A stretch of 64,000 nucleotides of DNA from Rhodococcoides fascians A25f (GTDB lineage Bacteria > Actinomycetota > Actinomycetes > Mycobacteriales > Mycobacteriaceae): NCBI RefSeq assembly GCF_000760935.2, contig NZ_CP049744.1:2945501-3009500 (forward strand), in the 5' to 3' direction. This document shows, piece after piece, positions 19,429-32,737 of this stretch. Made by a program: the position numbers and the translations under genes. The stretch's first letter is position 1, and every line of letters begins with the position of its first letter. The notes beneath the pieces were generated by a model, which ran no database searches, was not told where the DNA came from, and worked only from the letters and a program-made list of their open reading frames with translations.

Positions 19429-19483
19429 CGGTCGACGAAACCTACGGTGAGCGAGCCCACGTCGGACTCCGCTCACCGCGACG

Positions 19484-20308
19484 TCACATGTTTTCGGGCA
19501 GGTACGTGTTGTGGCTCGCTCCACCGTCGACGTACACGATGGATCCGGTGGTGCCGGGCAGCCAATCCGACAGCAGCGCAACGATGGACTTGGCGACGAC
19601 AGTGGGGTCGTTGACATCCCAACCGATCGGCGCAGCACCGTCCCAGTACACGTTCAGCTGGTCCATCTTGGCCGCATCACCGGTCGCGGTACCCGCAATC
19701 GCCTTGGCGGCGAGAGTCCTGATCGGTCCTGCGGCAACAAGATTGGAGCGGATGCGCTTGGCTGCGCCCACTTCCCGTGCCACGTAACGGTTCACCGACT
19801 CGAGGGCGGCCTTGGCCACACCCATCCAGTTGTAGTACGGCATCGAGGTGCGCGGATCGAAGTCCATTCCGACGATCGAGCCACCCTCGTTCATGACCGG
19901 GAGCACGGCGCGCGCGAGCGACGCGTAACTCCACGCAGAGATCTCGAATGCCCTCGCGGCATCGGGGCCGGGGCCGTCGAGGAACGGCTTGGCGTCCGGT
20001 CCCATCAGGGTGCGGGGTGCGAACGCGATGGAGTGCAGGACCCCGTCGATGCCCTCGGGGGCCACTTCGCGTACTCGATCCGCCAACGCGGCGAGGTGCT
20101 CCTCGTTGGTAGCGTCGAGCTCGATCGCCGGGGGCACCTCCTTGGGCAGCCGCTGCGCGATCCGGTCGATGAGCCGGAGCCGATCGAAGCCGGTGATGAT
20201 CACCTTGGCACCCTGCTCCTGCGCCATGGCTGCGGCGTGAAACGCGATCGACGCGTCGGTGATGATGCCGGTGATCAGAATGGTCTTGCCTTCGAGCAAT
20301 CCGCCCAT
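19484..20308 (-). CDS. inhA: Enoyl-ACP reductase (NADH), FAS-II
   Basis: InhA performs the last reduction of the FAS-II cycle that elongates mycolic acid precursors, and is the target of isoniazid-NAD adducts in mycobacteria. The 274-residue protein has the Rossmann start [23 protein letters not shown] and HSIAFAP, whose Ser93 corresponds to mycobacterial Ser94 with Ala replacing the following Gly. The catalytic set [13 protein letters not shown] contains Tyr159 and Lys166. [14 protein letters not shown] covers the substrate loop. It follows fabG1 by 60 bp with an AAGGAA Shine-Dalgarno. The fabG1-inhA-hemH order matches Rv1483-Rv1485. Confidence 0.96.
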   Translation of the reverse strand: MGGLLEGKTILITGIITDASIAFHAAAMAQEQGAKVIITGFDRLRLIDRIAQRLPKEVPPAIELDATNEEHLAALADRVREVAPEGIDGVLHSIAFAPRTLMGPDAKPFLDGPGPDAARAFEISAWSYASLARAVLPVMNEGGSIVGMDFDPRTSMPYYNWMGVAKAALESVNRYVAREVGAAKRIRSNLVAAGPIRTLAAKAIAGTATGDAAKMDQLNVYWDGAAPIGWDVNDPTVVAKSIVALLSDWLPGTTGSIVYVDGGASHNTYLPENM

Positions 20309-20368
20309 AGTGCTGTTTTCCTTAGTTCGGAGGTGTACGTCTATCGAAATCGTTGTGCGAGTAGGACT

Positions 20369-21157
<789 letters not shown>

Positions 21158-22150
21158 TCACGGCAATCGTTGTCGCATCACCAAAGCCGAACCCAACCCC
21201 GACGAGATGAACAGGACACCGAGAATCAACCACGGGCGCGAGGCGTCTCCGCGAGTGATCTCGAAACCGATCTGCTCCTCGAGGGTGTCGTACACGTCGC
21301 GCAGGTCCTCGAGCGACGACGCGGTGAAGAAGCTGCCGCCGGAGAGAGTCGCGATCTCGCGCAGGGACGGATCATCGACGGGTACCGGCACTCTTTCCAC
21401 CCCACCCTCGTCCTCGATTTCGACCGAGCCGTAGCTCGTGCCGAACGAGATCGTGGAGATCGGTACGCCTTTGTCCTTGGCTGCCCGCGCCGCGGTGTAC
21501 CCGCCGCGTGGGTCGTCGAGGTTCTGCGGAACGGTCTGCTTACCGTCCGAGAGCAGCACGATGCGCGCCGGCGGTGCCGCGTCGCCGCCGCCGAGGATCG
21601 CTCCGAGAGTGTCGATCGACTGCAGCGACGTGAAGATCGCCTCACCGGTGGCCGTTCGCTCGCTGAGCTGCAGCTTGTCGATGGCGGACTTGGTGGCTTC
21701 GCGGTTGGCCGTGGGCGACACCAACACGGACGCGGTGCCCGCGAAGGCGACCAACCCGAGGTTGATTCCTGGTGTCAGACCGTCGGCGAAGGACTTCGCG
21801 GCTTCCTGAGCAGCGGCCAACCGGGTCGGCTCGACGTCGGTGGCCTCCATCGACAGCGAGACGTCGATGACGAGCATGACGGTGGCACGGTTGCGTGGGA
21901 CGCGCTCGTCCGCCGTAGGACCCGCCATCGCGACTGTCAGAAACAGCAGACCGACCAGCACCAGGGCGGTGGGCAGGTGTCGCAGTCGGTTCGGCCGGGC
22001 GGGCGCAACGGACTCGAGCAGCTCCATGTTGGAGAAGCGAAGAACGTGCTTCTGCTTGCGCCGTTGGACCCAGATGTAGCCGACCGTGAGCGCGATGACG
22101 ACGACGAGAAACCCGAGCCACCACGGCGAAGCGAAATCCGTCAGGCTCAT
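21158..22150 (-). CDS. VWA-domain membrane protein (MoxR cluster, Rv1481-like)
   Basis: This 330-residue protein starts at ATG 22150, overlapping the DUF58 stop (ATGA 22147-22150). Two helices ([19 protein letters not shown] and [19 protein letters not shown]) precede a von Willebrand A domain. The MIDAS motif is intact: [10 protein letters not shown] (DxSxS), then TATGEAIF, then LLSDG. A final helix closes the chain ([19 protein letters not shown]). This BatA-like layout accompanies MoxR ATPases and is thought to help fold or insert periplasmic or membrane complexes. It is the last gene of the moxR-DUF58-VWA operon, with fabG1 66 bp downstream. Confidence 0.88.
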   Translation of the reverse strand: MSLTDFASPWWLGFLVVVIALTVGYIWVQRRKQKHVLRFSNMELLESVAPARPNRLRHLPTALVLVGLLFLTVAMAGPTADERVPRNRATVMLVIDVSLSMEATDVEPTRLAAAQEAAKSFADGLTPGINLGLVAFAGTASVLVSPTANREATKSAIDKLQLSERTATGEAIFTSLQSIDTLGAILGGGDAAPPARIVLLSDGKQTVPQNLDDPRGGYTAARAAKDKGVPISTISFGTSYGSVEIEDEGGVERVPVPVDDPSLREIATLSGGSFFTASSLEDLRDVYDTLEEQIGFEITRGDASRPWLILGVLFISSGLGSALVMRQRLP

Positions 22151-23145
22151 CGCGTACCTGTCCGAGCGGTATTGGTGAAACCGGATCCGATGGTGTGTCT
22201 GCGCGCAGTGACGAAGCGGACGACGTCGGCGATCCAATCACCGTCGGTACGCAGTGTCAGCCGGGGCGCTCCGCAGCGCCGCAGCGCCTTCTCCACGTCG
22301 TCGCGGTGCGCTGCCGCGGCACGGGCGAAGTCTGCTCGTAGCCGAGGCGTCGTGCTGAATTCGCGAGTGCGGCCGGACTCCGGATCGTGCAGCACGACGT
22401 CGCCGACGTCGGGTAGTTCGAGGTCACGCGGGTCGAGTACCTCGACGGCCAGCACGTCGTGTCTGGCCGAGATGGCGCGAAGTGATCGTTCCCAGTCGAT
22501 GGGCCCGAGAAAGTCACTGATCACCACAGCCATGCCGCGGCGTCTCTCCGGCCGCCGCAGAGCTTCGATGGCCGCCCGAAGATCGCCCCGCACACCGTCC
22601 TCGGCCGAGGGCGTCGTGGCAATGGCACGCAGCATCGACTGGGTGTGTACGCGACCACCTCGTGCCGGAATGCGAGTGGTGCTGGCCCCGGTGGCCACCA
22701 CCGCGCCGATTCGATTGCCACCACCGCCCGACAGATGCGTGATGGCGGCCGAAGCCGCAACAGCCAGATCCCGCTTCTCGCACCCGGTGGTGCCGAAATC
22801 GAGGCTGGCCGACAGATCGACCACGAGCCAGGTCTCGAGTTCACGATCGGCCACGGACTGGCGCACGTGCGGATGCGTTGTGCGTGCCGTGACCGACCAG
22901 TCCATCTGGCGAACGTCGTCACCGGGCTGGTACTCCCTGGCGTCGCCTGGCTCGGAACCGGGACCAGGAATCAGCCCGAGATGGTCCCCGTGCAGTACCC
23001 CGTCCAGCCGTCGGCGCACCGTCAATTCCAAGGTCCGCAACGCTGCAGCCAACTTAGGATCACGAAGCTCACCCGAGCGGAAGGACGGCGGCCGAGAAAC
23101 GCCGGTACTGCCGGCCGTCACGGGAGCGGTGTCGGATCCGCTCAC
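22147..23145 (-). CDS. DUF58 domain protein (MoxR cluster, Rv1480-like)
   Basis: This 332-residue cytosolic protein has the DUF58 core: [23 protein letters not shown], the GD(D)xRxIDW-type motif, followed by [16 protein letters not shown], a degenerate VWA-like metal site (DLSAS). The first 25 residues are low-complexity. It overlaps moxR (ATGA at 23142-23145) and the VWA gene (ATGA) on its two sides, so the three are co-translated. The family works with MoxR AAA+ ATPases. The substrate in actinobacteria is not established. Confidence 0.88.
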   Translation of the reverse strand: MSGSDTAPVTAGSTGVSRPPSFRSGELRDPKLAAALRTLELTVRRRLDGVLHGDHLGLIPGPGSEPGDAREYQPGDDVRQMDWSVTARTTHPHVRQSVADRELETWLVVDLSASLDFGTTGCEKRDLAVAASAAITHLSGGGGNRIGAVVATGASTTRIPARGGRVHTQSMLRAIATTPSAEDGVRGDLRAAIEALRRPERRRGMAVVISDFLGPIDWERSLRAISARHDVLAVEVLDPRDLELPDVGDVVLHDPESGRTREFSTTPRLRADFARAAAAHRDDVEKALRRCGAPRLTLRTDGDWIADVVRFVTARRHTIGSGFTNTARTGTR

Positions 23146-24479
23146 TGACCCGGCGTACCGATCGACGATCCGTCACCCGACGGCTTCTGCAGCGAGGGTG
23201 CCGGCTGACCGTACTGACCGCCGCCCTGCGGAGGCTGTTGAGGTCCTGGCTGCTGCGACTGCGGCTGCACCGGGCCCTGTGGCGGAAATTGGCCGGGAGC
23301 GGGATACTGGCCCTGGGCCGGGTACTGCCCCTGCGGCCCGGCCTGACGGCCGTCGAAGTGCGGGCCGTCCGGACCGGATCCGTTGCTCTGCGGCGCCGGA
23401 ACCGCCTGCGGCGACACCTGCGGCAAACCGACGGTCTGCAGCACTCGAGAGATGACCGTCTCGGGAGTCACCTCGTCCGCGAGGGCGTCGTAGGACAACA
23501 CGAGACGGTGCCGAAGCACGTCGGGAATGACTTCGAGAACATCCTGCGGCACCACGTAGTCGCGTCCACGGAGCAGAGCGAGAGCCCTCGACGCCGCGAT
23601 GATTCCGAGCGTTGCGCGCGGTGATGCACCGTAGGCGATCCAGCTGGCCACGTCGTCCAGGCCGAACTGCTCGGGCGTACGCGTGGCAGCGATGACCCGA
23701 ACGACGTAGTCGACGAGCGCGTGATGCACGAACACCGAGCTGGCCAGATTCTGCAGCCGAACCAACTCGACCGGGTCGAGGACCTGCTTGGGCTCGGGCG
23801 CCTTGATGCCCATGCGATAGACGATCTCGCGTTCTTCCTCGACCGTCGGGTAGTCGACGACGATCTTGAACAGGAACCTGTCGCGCTGAGCCTCGGGAAG
23901 GGGGTACACGCCCTCGTTCTCGATGGGGTTCTGCGTTGCCATCACCAGGAACGGATCGGGCATCGGGAAAGTCCGGCCACCGATGGTGACATGACGCTCG
24001 GCCATGACCTCGAGCAACGCGGACTGCACCTTGGCCGGCGCGCGGTTGATCTCGTCGGCCAAGACGAAGTTGGCGACGACGGGGCCGAGTTCGGTGTCGA
24101 ACTCCTCCCGGCCCTGACGGTAGATCCGGGTTCCGACGAGGTCGGTCGGAACCAGGTCGGGAGTGAACTGGACTCGCGAGAAAGAGCCGCCCACGACGCG
24201 CGCGAACGTCTCGACGGCAAGTGTCTTGGCTACGCCCGGGACGCCCTCGAGCAGCACGTGTCCGCGGGCGAGCAATCCGACCAGAATGCGTTCGACCAGG
24301 CGATCCTGACCGACGATGACGCGTTTGACCTCGTACACGGCCTTCTCGAGAAGCTGGACGTCCTCGGCCAGGCCTGGGCTGTCCACCCGCTTCGGCTCCC
24401 CACCCTGTGGATCACGAGTCGAGGTCTCGACGTGAGCCGACTCCTCGTCGTTCGAAATCCGGCCGTCACGTGATGTCAC
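23142..24479 (-). CDS. moxR1: MoxR-family AAA+ ATPase
   Basis: This 445-residue ATPase starts at GTG 24479. Walker A is GVPGVAKT at about 79-86, Walker B is FVLADEIN, sensor 1 is VMATQNPIENEGVYPLPEAQ, and the C-terminal lid contains ASPRAT. MoxR ATPases act as chaperones for cofactor or complex assembly. The last 80 residues or so, beyond the AAA+ domain, are a Gln/Pro/Gly-rich tail with repeats such as GQYPAQGQYPAPGQFPPQ, which the family core does not need. The gene lies 131 bp after the RipA-like gene and leads the DUF58 and VWA genes. Confidence 0.92.
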   Translation of the reverse strand: MTSRDGRISNDEESAHVETSTRDPQGGEPKRVDSPGLAEDVQLLEKAVYEVKRVIVGQDRLVERILVGLLARGHVLLEGVPGVAKTLAVETFARVVGGSFSRVQFTPDLVPTDLVGTRIYRQGREEFDTELGPVVANFVLADEINRAPAKVQSALLEVMAERHVTIGGRTFPMPDPFLVMATQNPIENEGVYPLPEAQRDRFLFKIVVDYPTVEEEREIVYRMGIKAPEPKQVLDPVELVRLQNLASSVFVHHALVDYVVRVIAATRTPEQFGLDDVASWIAYGASPRATLGIIAASRALALLRGRDYVVPQDVLEVIPDVLRHRLVLSYDALADEVTPETVISRVLQTVGLPQVSPQAVPAPQSNGSGPDGPHFDGRQAGPQGQYPAQGQYPAPGQFPPQGPVQPQSQQPGPQQPPQGGGQYGQPAPSLQKPSGDGSSIGTPGQ

Positions 24480-24610
24480 CAAGAATTCACCGCTTTCAGT
24501 CGATCATCGTCGGGCGCGTGTCGATACCGCCGCGATCAACTATTCCAGGTGATCGCCGAGCGCGCCGAAAGGCACCCCCGAGGCGAGGCCGGAGAGGCAC
24601 CGGATCGTGC

Positions 24611-26122
24611 TCAGGACACCATGCGGACTGCGTAGGGAGTCATGCCGCTGTATCGCACGTCGGACACCTTGACCACCGAGCCGGACTGTGGCGCTTCGAG
24701 CATCTTGCCGTCACCGAGGTAGAGCGCAACGTGCTGGCTGGCGTTCGGGCCGTAGAAGATCATGTCGCCGCGCTTCATGTCCGAGGAAGGCACTTGCTTA
24801 CCTGCGGTGTACTGATAGCCGGTGTAGTGGGGCAACGAGATGCCGAGGCCGGCGAAGGCGTAGATCATCAGGCCGGAGCAGTCGAACCCGACCTTGTTGT
24901 AATCGCCGTAGCTGTCGGCGACGCCGCCGTCCCTGATGCCCTTGGTCGGGCCGTTCTCGTCGCCGCCGCCCCAGGAATACGGCACTCCCAGTTGACTCAT
25001 TCCGCGGTCGATCGCCAACTCGACGGCTGCGCTTCCGGTGACCGACGGCGTGGTGGACGTCTTCGGTTTGGTCGGTGTCTTCGGTTTGGTGGGCGTGGTT
25101 GTGGTCGAGCTGTCCGAATCGGTCGTCGCGCTCGAATCTTCGTCAACGTCCACGTGCGAACGTTGGCCTTCGGCAATGGCTGCCGCGCGTTGCTGGGCGG
25201 CAAGATTGGCCGACACCCGGGCAGCTGCCTGCACAGCAGCTTCCTTCGCTGCGGCGGTGGCGGCCGCGATGGCCGCATCCTCGGCTGCCTTCTGGGCTTC
25301 CCAGTCGCCGTATGCCGCTCGCTGATCCTGCAGACCGGCGACATTGCTGCGCGCCGAATCGAGCTCGGTCTGGGCGGCGTCACGCTGGGACTCGATCGCT
25401 GCTTTCTGATCGGCCTCGGCCTGCAGAGCAGCTTGGGCCTCGGCGATGGCCTGCTCGGCCTCAGCCTTCTTGGCCTCGGCTTCCGACGCCGCTGCATCTG
25501 CCTGCTGCTTCGAGTCCCGCGCCGCAGAATCGCGATTCGCCTGTTCGGTCCGGGCCCGCTGGAGCCCGTCGAGCACCGCGTTCTGGCTGTTGGAGAGCAC
25601 CTTGAGTACTTGGGCACGATCCAAGACGTCGTCCGGTCCGCTCGAACCGAGGAACGAGGCCATCGACGCAACACCGGAGCCCTGCGTGTAGCTGGACTTC
25701 GCGAATTCGTCGAATTTGCGCTGGGCTGCCTGAATTTGGGTGCCGGCATCGGCAAGTGCCTGTTGTGCTGCGCCGACGACCGCGGCAGCGACGTCCGCTG
25801 CGTCGCGCGCATTCTGCAGATCCACGAGGGCCTTGTTGACGCCCTCCCGCTTCGAGGCAACCTCGTCGTCGAGTCGAGCGAGTTGCTGGTTGGCCGACGC
25901 GATCGCGTCGATCAGCTGACCGACCTGGCCCAGGCGGGAATCGACTGCACTTCCGGCGGCAGCGAGGTCGCTGTCGGATGGGTTCGGCGGTGGCGGCGGC
26001 ACGGCGGCGGCAACTCCGGGAAGGGTTGCCATCAACGCGATGACGAGGCCGGCACCTACCAGCACGAATCGGGTACGGACGAGCGCTTTACGGCGGGTGG
26101 CGCGGACTGGACGTCGGCTCAC
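24611..26122 (-). CDS. Secreted NlpC/P60 peptidoglycan endopeptidase (RipA-like)
   Basis: This 503-residue hydrolase probably cleaves peptidoglycan stem peptides during cell separation, as mycobacterial RipA (Rv1477) does. GTG 26122 has a GAGGGAG Shine-Dalgarno, while the in-frame ATG 8 codons earlier would place the signal inside the coding region. The N-terminus is a signal peptide (VLVGAGLVIALMATLPGVAAA). Residues about 45-330 are a long Ala/Gln/Glu coiled coil, followed by an acidic and Thr/Pro/Lys linker (TPTKPKTPTKPKTSTT). The catalytic NlpC/P60 domain has Cys415 (FDCSGL) and His464 (SQHVAL). Only one such gene is here where M. tuberculosis has two. A candidate c-di-AMP riboswitch lies in its leader. 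Confidence 0.93.
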   Translation of the reverse strand: MSRRPVRATRRKALVRTRFVLVGAGLVIALMATLPGVAAAVPPPPPNPSDSDLAAAGSAVDSRLGQVGQLIDAIASANQQLARLDDEVASKREGVNKALVDLQNARDAADVAAAVVGAAQQALADAGTQIQAAQRKFDEFAKSSYTQGSGVASMASFLGSSGPDDVLDRAQVLKVLSNSQNAVLDGLQRARTEQANRDSAARDSKQQADAAASEAEAKKAEAEQAIAEAQAALQAEADQKAAIESQRDAAQTELDSARSNVAGLQDQRAAYGDWEAQKAAEDAAIAAATAAAKEAAVQAAARVSANLAAQQRAAAIAEGQRSHVDVDEDSSATTDSDSSTTTTPTKPKTPTKPKTSTTPSVTGSAAVELAIDRGMSQLGVPYSWGGGDENGPTKGIRDGGVADSYGDYNKVGFDCSGLMIYAFAGLGISLPHYTGYQYTAGKQVPSSDMKRGDMIFYGPNASQHVALYLGDGKMLEAPQSGSVVKVSDVRYSGMTPYAVRMVS

Positions 26123-26203
26123 GAATATCTCCCTCGGGTCCGGCATTCAGTCAGGTCCGAGTCGAACCGTCGTGCCGCCGACGCGCTTGCCGTTCCCACC
26201 CCG

Positions 26204-26338
26204 ATCGCAGGTGACGGTGAGCGCTATCGCCGGGCGGGAAAGAAGCACGCAGCGACACGACAGGTGCGAACCACGTCAGTCACACCCGAAGCAGTGGCCT
26301 CCCGAGTTCCCCACGGACGACACTCTGCCTTCTGCGAC
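26204..26338 (-). ncRNA. Candidate c-di-AMP (ydaO/yuaA) riboswitch in the ripA leader
   Basis: On the minus strand a closing helix pairs TCGCAG (26337-26332) with CTGCGA (26210-26205), extended by a G-U pair. After the first strand comes AGAAGGC, then GTGGGGAACTC (GGGGAAC element), CGGGTGTGACTG in the place of GGGGUxAAUC, and CCCGCCCGGCGATAGCGCTCACCG, close to the CCCG..CCGACAGCUAAC..CG element of known aptamers. The order and spacing fit the ydaO fold. Downstream, CTCGG can pair with CCGAG, which touches the GGGAG Shine-Dalgarno, so translational control is possible. ydaO elements commonly precede cell-wall hydrolases in actinobacteria. A covariance-model search would settle it. Confidence 0.6.
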
Positions 26339-26402
26339 ACTCCTTCCCCAGCAGTGCCAATGGCACCGTACGACACTTTGCACCCTAAAGAAACTCCAGT
26401 CC

Positions 26403-26417
26403 CAAATGACACATTTG
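26403..26417. promoter_or_regulatory. Inverted repeat upstream of the ripA leader
   Basis: CAAATG-ACA-CATTTG is a perfect 6-bp inverted repeat in an A/T-rich patch upstream of the candidate riboswitch. A TAGGGT box about 20 bp downstream on the minus strand could be the -10 of the ripA transcript. A regulator site is plausible; I cannot name the regulator. Confidence 0.35.
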
Positions 26418-26539
26418 TAATTCCACCAGGCACAACGCCGTGAACTCGGGGTTTGCCGGAAACAATTTTTCCGACTTTTTCCTGCGGCACGGCCGTTGCA
26501 ATCACGGCCGGATCTACGGTGCGGGCGTCAGTCACCCGA

Positions 26540-26559
26540 ACGACGCGTCGACGCGTCGT
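26540..26559. terminator. 20-bp perfect palindrome after the DUF6676 gene
   Basis: ACGACGCGTCGACGCGTCGT is fully self-complementary and lies directly after the stop codon (26561-26563) of the DUF6676 gene on the minus strand. It may work as a 3' end hairpin or as a protein site. Together with the weak hairpin CGGAAA...TTTCCG (26457-26473) and the elements listed separately, it accounts for the gene-free stretch 26123-26560. Confidence 0.4.
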
Positions 26560-26560
26560 G

Positions 26561-27103
26561 TCAATTCTCTCCGGAGTCGCGATTCGCGCTCTCGGGTGCC
26601 GTCGCCCGAGCCCGGAATCTGCGGGCCTTCACGACTGCAGTCAGAGTGGCAACGGCAGCTACGACGACGACGAGTCCACCGGTGAGCAGACCCCACGGCG
26701 TCTGATCCTCGACGAGCGTGTCGACGAAATTGTCGGCCGCGACGATGTGGTTTCCGGTGTAGGTGCGATCTTGACCGGCTTCGAGGGTCACCCGGCTGAT
26801 CGAGTCGCTGAACGTGCCCACTTGCCCGGGGCTCAGGACCAGTACGGTGCCACCCTCGCGTGCACCGACTGCGGTGGCGAGGTCGCGCAGCTGCGAGTCG
26901 TGGCGCGGTTCGTTCGGCACGATCACGATGCTCAGATCGATCCCATGGTCTTCTGCGCGAGCCACAGCTGCGGACAACGCTGCTTCCTCGTCGGCGGGCG
27001 CACTCACGCCGGTCTCGCGGACCGTGGCGACGATGCTGTCGACGTCCAGACCTGCCGGAATATCGGTGGCAAGTGGGGAAACGGCGTGAATCGGTTCAGG
27101 CAT
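26561..27103 (-). CDS. DUF6676-type membrane-anchored protein (Rv1476-like)
   Basis: This 180-residue protein has an N-terminal soluble domain (LDVDSIVATVRETGVSAPADEEAALSAAVARAEDHGIDLSIVIVPNEP), which resembles a TPM-like alpha/beta fold. One C-terminal helix (GLLTGGLVVVVAAVATLTAVVKA) is followed by a short basic tail. Its position between acn (divergent) and the ripA/moxR genes matches Rv1476. The function is unknown. It is separated from the RipA-like gene by 438 bp that contain the candidate riboswitch, so it is probably transcribed separately. Confidence 0.72.
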   Translation of the reverse strand: MPEPIHAVSPLATDIPAGLDVDSIVATVRETGVSAPADEEAALSAAVARAEDHGIDLSIVIVPNEPRHDSQLRDLATAVGAREGGTVLVLSPGQVGTFSDSISRVTLEAGQDRTYTGNHIVAADNFVDTLVEDQTPWGLLTGGLVVVVAAVATLTAVVKARRFRARATAPESANRDSGEN

Positions 27104-27286
27104 CTCTCGTCCAGTCGGTAGGAACCAGTCGCGTGAAACCCTACGTCACAGTGCTCTCGATACCCGGGAGGCGTGCACCTCCAGGGCAGCAACTGAGGTC
27201 GCCCTTCATTGCGTCGCTCGAAACAGTACGTGAGGATTGTGACGCGGGTCGTTCTGTCGGCATCCTCCGCGAAACGGACCCGCACG

Positions 27287-27315
27287 TTTTCACAGGACAA
27301 GCGTACTGTTAGACT
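27287..27315 (+). promoter_or_regulatory. acn promoter with AcnR operator in the spacer
   Basis: TTTTCA (27287-27292) and TAGACT (27310-27315) are spaced by 17 bp. The first 16 bp of the spacer (27293-27308) read CAGGACAAGCGTACTG, which fits CAGNACnnncGTACTG, the site reported for the TetR-type AcnR of Corynebacterium glutamicum. A bound dimer would block RNA polymerase. The start would lie about 130 bp before acn. The rest of 27104-27450 shows no gene. Confidence 0.72.
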
Positions 27316-27450
27316 TCCATCGAGACACTGCCCGAGCGTCCGCAGGCAATACGCACGCCGGATGCCATGCCGAGACACACGGACAGCGTCTCGCTTCAAC
27401 CGTCGACACAGCCCCGTCGGCGGTGTGCCTCATAGACGAGTGGAGCTGAA

Positions 27451-30261
<2,811 letters not shown>

Positions 30262-30291
30262 TCACACGGCACTGAAGACAGACGCCACACA

Positions 30292-30332
30292 GCGATGGGC
30301 CCGGAACTCGATACGTGTTTCGGGCCCATCGC
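30292..30332 (+). terminator. Hairpin between acn and acnR
   Basis: GCGATGGGCCCG (30292-30303) pairs perfectly with CGGGCCCATCGC (30321-30332). The 17-nt loop can add AAC/GTT pairs. There is no T-tract. It lies 30 bp after the acn stop and can serve as a partial terminator that lowers acnR transcription. Confidence 0.6.
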
Positions 30333-30376
30333 CGTATCGGTGCGGGGCCCTTCATCGAAAAGTAGGAGTTTCACAC

Positions 30377-30943
30377 GTGCCCAAGGTCAGCGAAGACCAC
30401 CTGGCCGCCCGCCGCAGCGAAATTCTCGACGGTGCGCGCAAGTGCTTCGGAGAGTTCGGCTACGAGGGCGCGACCGTGCGACGCCTCGAGGAGGCGACGG
30501 GACTCTCGCGTGGCGCCATCTTCCACCACTTCAAAGACAAGGACGGTCTCTTCCTCGCCTTGGCGCAGGAGGATGCCCGTCGCATGGCAGAGGTCGCGGC
30601 GACGCAAGGTCTGGTTCAGGTGATGCGAGACATGCTGGCCCAGCCGGAGCAGTTCGAGTGGCTCGGAACGCGGCTCGAGATCACCCGACGGCTGCGAACC
30701 GACGCCGACTTCCGAACCAGCTGGGCCGAACGGTCGGCAGAGCTCACCGACGCGACCCTGGGCCGACTGGAACGGCAGAAGACGGCAGGAAAACTGCGCG
30801 ACGACGTACCCAACGACGTCCTGGCCGACTACCTCGACCTCGTGCTGGACGGTCTGGTCGCCCGAATCGCGTCAGGGCAGGGCGGGTCCAATCTTTCGGC
30901 CATTCTGGATCTGGTCGAAGAATCGGTCCGCCGGCAGGACTGA
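30377..30943 (+). CDS. acnR: TetR-family repressor AcnR
   Basis: This 188-residue TetR-family protein has an N-terminal HTH (ATVRRLEEATGLSRGAIFHHFKDKDGLFLAL). Its place right behind aconitase and the matching operator in the acn promoter identify it as the counterpart of C. glutamicum AcnR and Rv1474c, which represses aconitase and responds to citrate-Mg. The GTG start has AGTAGGAG at a good distance. The gene converges on the ABC-F gene with 7 bp between stop codons. Confidence 0.88.
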   Translation: MPKVSEDHLAARRSEILDGARKCFGEFGYEGATVRRLEEATGLSRGAIFHHFKDKDGLFLALAQEDARRMAEVAATQGLVQVMRDMLAQPEQFEWLGTRLEITRRLRTDADFRTSWAERSAELTDATLGRLERQKTAGKLRDDVPNDVLADYLDLVLDGLVARIASGQGGSNLSAILDLVEESVRRQD

Positions 30944-30950
30944 CCCCAGG

Positions 30951-32582
<1,632 letters not shown>

Positions 32583-32724
32583 GCGTGAGCTCCTAGCGAT
32601 TGCCGAACAAGATCGTTGCCCGTCGACCGACGAGCGAACACAGGTGCGCCGAACGACGGCACAGCAAACTCTCATTTTAGCTCAGCATTCACGTGCCCTC
32701 ACCCAGGAACGACGGTGACACCGG

Positions 32725-32730
32725 TAACGT
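32725..32730 (+). promoter_or_regulatory. -10 box of the SDR-crtL operon (leaderless type)
   Basis: TAACGT is followed by 7 nt and then ATG 32738. No Shine-Dalgarno is present. Confidence 0.5.
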
Positions 32731-32737
32731 CTGGTCG

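Noticed and set aside
24480..24610. Hairpin or promoter between the RipA-like gene and moxR
   Set aside because: There is only a direct repeat of AGGCACC and no good inverted repeat. TTGATC and TATCGA are too close together to be a promoter.
24407..26443. Plus-strand frame of 678 codons opposite the RipA-like gene
   Set aside because: The minus strand carries a signal peptide, a coiled coil and an NlpC/P60 domain. The plus frame is its mirror, rich in Leu/Gly/Arg.
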